Shown one piece after another: positions 60,219 through 64,000 of a DNA stretch of 64,000 bases. A program made the position numbers and the translations under genes. The notes beneath the pieces were generated by a model, which saw only the letters and a list, made by a program, of their open reading frames with translations, made no database searches and was not told where the DNA came from. The first letter of the stretch is position 1, and every line of letters begins with the position of its first letter. Location: positions 9,238,001 through 9,302,000 of the forward strand of contig OY292274.1 in the NCBI GenBank assembly GCA_958496175.1. The letters are read 5' to 3'. The stretch is from Sisyra terminalis. Lineage: Eukaryota > Arthropoda > Insecta > Neuroptera > Sisyridae.

Positions 60219-62499
60219 ATTTTTCTTCTTAGTCACCATTTGGTGGTTTCTGTTGAAATTTTTGGAGCAGATTCCTTTTGTATTTTTACTTGATCTCTAC
60301 ACTTTTTAGTTTAAAACTCTAAATTGATGTTGGAATACTAATCCATGTATATTTTTTGGTTTGCTTTTCTTTTACTGTTTTTTTGTGTTTTGATAAATAT
60401 CATCATTTTTAATTGCCAAGGTAAGTATTGAAATTTTCTATTGCAATTGTCAACTATGTATGTATATTTTATTCTTAATTCCCGTTTGCAATTTTAATAT
60501 AATAGTTGGAAAAATGGTTAATTATTTTCTTTTTTTTAAGGCAATTGAAAAAATAATTTTCACAAGAAAATTATTTTAAAACATGAAAACTTGTGAAAAT
60601 ATATGAAAACATTTTTCACAAGAAATCTTATAAATCAATACTTTGAATTGTTGTGGTACATCAAGCACACAAAAATAATTTTAAAACACATTATCATTTT
60701 AATTTTGAATCTATAGCGCTTGTAACAAGAACTTTTGTAACTATAAATTATAATAGGACGTATGCATATAAAAGAAAACCCTTTACACATTTATACATGG
60801 GGTGCATTTTATGGCTTATGTTAATAATTTTTGTAACTGCTGTATCTACTAAATCATGATCGCGTGCATTGTATACTGGAAAATCTTAGCATTATTTGTT
60901 CAGTACTCACTTATTACTCAGAGGATACTATACAATCTTTGTCATTCATATGCATAGAAATGGAATCGGGAAAAGGGAGTTACGATCATTACATACGTGT
61001 AAACATATCCAACTTTCGTTTACAAGCATCCATATCACAATTAACGGCATTTTTACCGTTTAATGCAGGTACCTATTTTTCTTTTGGCATTATGAATGCG
61101 ACGCCCCTAACATATTCCCAGAAGGAATAAAAATATTCTATACCATGCCATACACTCGTATATACATAAACATTTATTTTACTTCCCATAACAAGATTTT
61201 ATCGGTGGAACTTTTTTGTTACTTCATCGTTTCGATATTGATTTTTCGTTCTTCTTATTAGCCAAAGTGCTTAATGGAATTAAATTAGAGTATTATTCAT
61301 AAATTGTTTTCCTATCTCTTAATACTCCGATATCATATCGAATTCAAGTTATGAAGATAAAATTTATATTATCCAATCCCTAACTGATTTATATTGTTTT
61401 TGATTTCGATAAGAACAAAGTTAATAATAAGTTGTCGGTAGAAGAATAATAACGGGAAACACTTATCATTTTCATTAATGTTTCATCAGTTAAAAAGTTG
61501 AAAAACATATAATTGCTTATGGTTGGGTGAAGTTTTTTTATTATAAAAATTAAATTATTTTATTACTTGCGAATTTATTATTTATTTTAAAGAAAAATTT
61601 TCACTGTTGATGTATAAATCAACTTCATTAAATTTTAATCTTCTTCAAATTGATTAACTGAAAAAAAAGTTGATAGAAAAACATTTCTAACCAAAGGAAT
61701 AAAATATATTGCGGTCCACTTTATGTAGTATGATTTGATCTAATAATATATAAAAATCATACCATAAACATAAATTTGAACACAAGAACAAAAATATTTG
61801 TGACCTATTGCCCAGATACGTATTTCGATTGCCAAGCAATCTTCCTCCGTGGTCACCAAGTAGTTTGAATCATTCCGTAACTGCTTTGTGATGGTTCACC
61901 AATATATTCTATATACTGTATACACAGTATAACTGTTCAAAGTCAGCGAAAAAAATCTTATTTTGAAAGGAATAAAGTTTTTATATTTTTTTTTGTAATT
62001 TAAAAAAAAGAGATTAAAAATAAAGATTTATCACCCAGTTAATCAAAGCATGTGGATCTTAACAAGCAAAAGTAAGCGCAAAGCTCTTCAATATGGCGCT
62101 AAATGCATAATGCACTAAACAATAAATAAAAGCTTTTAGACACATTTTGATTTGAAAATGAAAACTAAGTGAATTTTTATTCAGATTTAGGTTAAGGCTG
62201 TAATTAGTTATCCTCTTTGTACTTATTTTACTAAGTAGAGATAATATTTGGGCTAAAATAGGACTGAAATGTCGGTTTAAATTTTTCATCAAATTTAATA
62301 ACAAACCCAATATTAAGTATTTGACATAATGATTGGAATGTAAGCAAATGTTGGTCAGTGTTAATGTATTTAACTTAAAATGTTTGAAAAATTTGACCTC
62401 TTTACATAGCGAGCAATAAATCAAATATTTTGGAAAGAAAAATTTTAATACAGTAAAATATTTAAACTACTTTTACTCAAATAAAATATGAACACCAAT
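60219..62499. other. No gene seen
   Basis: AT-rich. Frames at 60653-60859, 60864-61130 and 62059-62424 (68, 88 and 121 codons) lack motifs and have the composition expected by chance. No repeat shared with the rest of the window was noticed. Confidence 0.4.
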
Positions 62500-62790
62500 T
62501 ATTTTTTTAAATCTAGGAACAGATAATAATCACAATTCTCATCGTAAATCGTTCAAACCATCCTTCATTTTTCTTGTGAATTTCAGTATTGCATTATCCT
62601 GTTGCACTAACGGACACTTATGCAACTTTCCAGACCATTATATGACAAGTGTCTATCGCAGTGGTCCGGAAAATAAATCCGGATCAATAATACTTTTCGT
62701 TAACTGAAGTATCTTTGTCCAGGTAATCTATAAAATAAGTCCTTTTGCAATCCTAAAATACAGTAAGCATTATCTTTCCAACAGACGGAA
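62500..62790 (-). pseudogene. Mariner transposase remnant
   Basis: On the minus strand KIMLTVF(stop)DCKRTYFIDYLDKD matches the mariner block normally read VFWDxKG...IDYL, with the tryptophan codon mutated to TAG. TSVNEKYY follows. About 30 codons on, after a frameshift, comes VQQDNA (near 62587-62604), the second catalytic aspartate block (usually HQDNA). The third (YSPDLAPSD) is only faintly suggested near 62500-62520. Clearly dead: at least three stops and one frameshift. Confidence 0.6.
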
Positions 62791-62797
62791 CTAGACG

Positions 62798-62812
62798 CAG
62801 TGGCGTGCACAA
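62798..62812 (+). mobile_element. Lone hAT terminus
   Basis: CAGTGGCGTGCAC is the same end as the hAT element at 13057-15008. It abuts the mariner remnant; the other end is not in the window. Confidence 0.5.
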
Positions 62813-62884
62813 CAAATATTTATATTACAAATATTTTATTTTATCTATATTATATGTATATTATTATAGTTTCAAAATTTATAT

Positions 62885-63045
62885 ATGATTGACATATTTT
62901 GTAATTATTTTAATTTTTTATAGAAGCCTGATGAAGTTACGATACGTAACGAAACGTAGCTAATTGAATAGTAAATATAATAAATAAAAAAACCGATCTT
63001 AAACAACCTGAATTGTCTTCTTATTTAAAAAAAGCTGAGATCTGA
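62885..63045 (+). mobile_element. Foldback F, copy 2 (one arm)
   Basis: Matches the loop end and right arm of 29233-29541 (CATATTTTGTAATTATTTTA, AGAAGCCTGATGAAG, GATCTTAAACAACCTGAA, CTTCTTATTTA) and also the flank beyond it (GATTTTATCATCTATTG form). The homologous unit therefore extends to about 29580 in copy 1. Confidence 0.7.
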
Positions 63046-64000
63046 ATTTTATCATCTATTGCCTTTAAGTTCTACGTAATTAATTATCCTACAACTCCCA
63101 GAACTTTAAAGACATCCCTCGTGTTTTAATATAACTTGTTTTTTAATAAATTCTTTCCTTTTCTTAATTTTTTACTAACAGTATTTTTTCAATAAGAAAA
63201 TTAGTTTAACTGTGGAAACCTGATAATTTTTTTCGACGAACATTTATTTCTTAGTCTGCAGAAAGAGTTGAATATAAAATACATAAAGAAATATTAATTT
63301 AATATAAATCCGACATTAAAATAAAAGACTTCTTGTAGACAGAAGTTTAAAAGAAATAGATTGACTCATTTTATTATGTAGATATTATCCAAAAAAAAAA
63401 CATAAAAGAAAACATCATTACAATGGAAAATAAAATCAACGAACAATTTAAGTGTAACCGTATTTTTCTTAGCGATCATAATCTGATTCTTAATGAACCA
63501 TTCGAATGCATATTACATAATCTTATCTATCCGTATACGACGAAGTCATCAAATTGCAATATTTAATAAATTTTATATTAAAATCTCACTAAAGTGAAGA
63601 AATGGGATCGTAATAACGAGATATAACAAACCTTTTTTTTTCTATTTATTACGCGCACTGATAAAATACAAGTTGTTATTTGTAGTTAAAATCTTTATCA
63701 ATTTACTTGATACAATATGAATTCATGCTGGAATATTATATTAGAAAGACGTTTTTAATGTAGATGCTCGTTAAGTAACCAAAGTCATAACTCGTTGTAT
63801 TATTACATAATAAAATTTCCCTGAAGCAGAAGAAACTCATAAATGATGAAGACGTCACAAAAAATAAAACAAATTTTGCAGTTAAATCCAGAGTTTTTAA
63901 ATAGTCATTAACTCTCACTTCACTTTAACAATATACTCTATAATTACAATATTAAATTTTTATTTCACGAATATTATTCCACACAGAAAAAAAATCGTTT
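63046..64000. other. No gene or recognised repeat
   Basis: AT-rich right edge; a 60-codon frame (63736-63918) has no motif. Confidence 0.45.

Noticed and set aside
60653..61130. Two adjacent plus-strand frames of 68 and 88 codons
   Set aside because: No motif, signal or conservation evidence; lengths are within chance for this region.
62059..62424. 121-codon minus-strand frame, the longest outside transposons
   Set aside because: Leucine/asparagine/serine-rich, no domain recognisable, AT-biased codons throughout; most likely chance.
62920..62970. Hammerhead-ribozyme-like core CTGATGA..stem..GAAAC in foldback F (also CTGAGGA..GAAAC near 29425)
   Set aside because: The stem GTTACG/CGTAAC is good, but an extra A follows CTGATGA, and after GAAAC the expected GU-H cleavage site reads GC in all three arms. 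Not a canonical hammerhead; an Rfam covariance search could still test it.

Overview
The window is AT-rich eukaryotic DNA, most likely from an insect genome. It holds two Jockey-like LINEs, Tc1/mariner and hAT remnants, mini-me/DINE-1-like repeats with TA and GACA microsatellites, and a block that looks like an insect heat-shock promoter. The order cannot be fixed from the sequence; Diptera is a plausible but unproven guess. I see no intact host protein-coding gene. The window reads as intergenic or intronic DNA built from layered transposable elements, with unclassified AT-rich DNA between them.

The commonest repeat, called H1 here, has at least ten copies on both strands: 563-2368(-), 8428-8811(+), 10536-11801(+), 17380-17999 plus 20462-21187(+), 18000-20461(+), 22238-23222(-), 26691-27690(-), 31475-33597(+), 42275-44711(-) and 46471-48901(+). 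Full copies are 2.1-2.5 kb. They carry a fixed head beginning CTAGCTGATCC, a 20-bp palindrome about 260 bp inside, ATT and TA microsatellites, a tRNA-like block on the opposite strand, a GACA microsatellite and a tail ending TTAGTATAGAT. One copy is inserted inside another, and two copies end in the tail of a different family (H2).

Other elements, left to right. A nearly full ORF2 of a Jockey-like LINE lies at 2409-5660(-) and is broken by only two in-frame stops. A hAT-type non-autonomous element with a perfect 8-bp target duplication spans 13049-15016 and contains a palindrome and a tRNA-derived SINE. A 5'-truncated second LINE is at 23228-25033(+). A cluster at 27.9-31.0 kb has inverted copies of a repeat R, a small foldback and a foldback whose arms are made of ~140-bp modules. 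Long palindromic elements follow at 36.6-37.9, 39.0-40.1, 55.2-56.2 and 58.8-60.2 kb, with one-armed copies at 34.9, 51.3 and 52.5 kb. The 55 and 58 kb elements have perfect 8-bp target duplications and share an 18-bp palindrome. A decayed mariner transposase piece and a second copy of the 29-kb foldback arm close the window at 62.5-63.05 kb.

The signals most worth following are: (1) the tRNA-like, Pol III-type block kept in six H1 copies; (2) a promoter-like block at 51.0-51.25 kb with CT/GA tracts, a six-unit heat-shock element and a TATA box but no gene after it; (3) the density of long foldback elements, including one with modular arms and one family with 8-bp duplications and a conserved internal palindrome.
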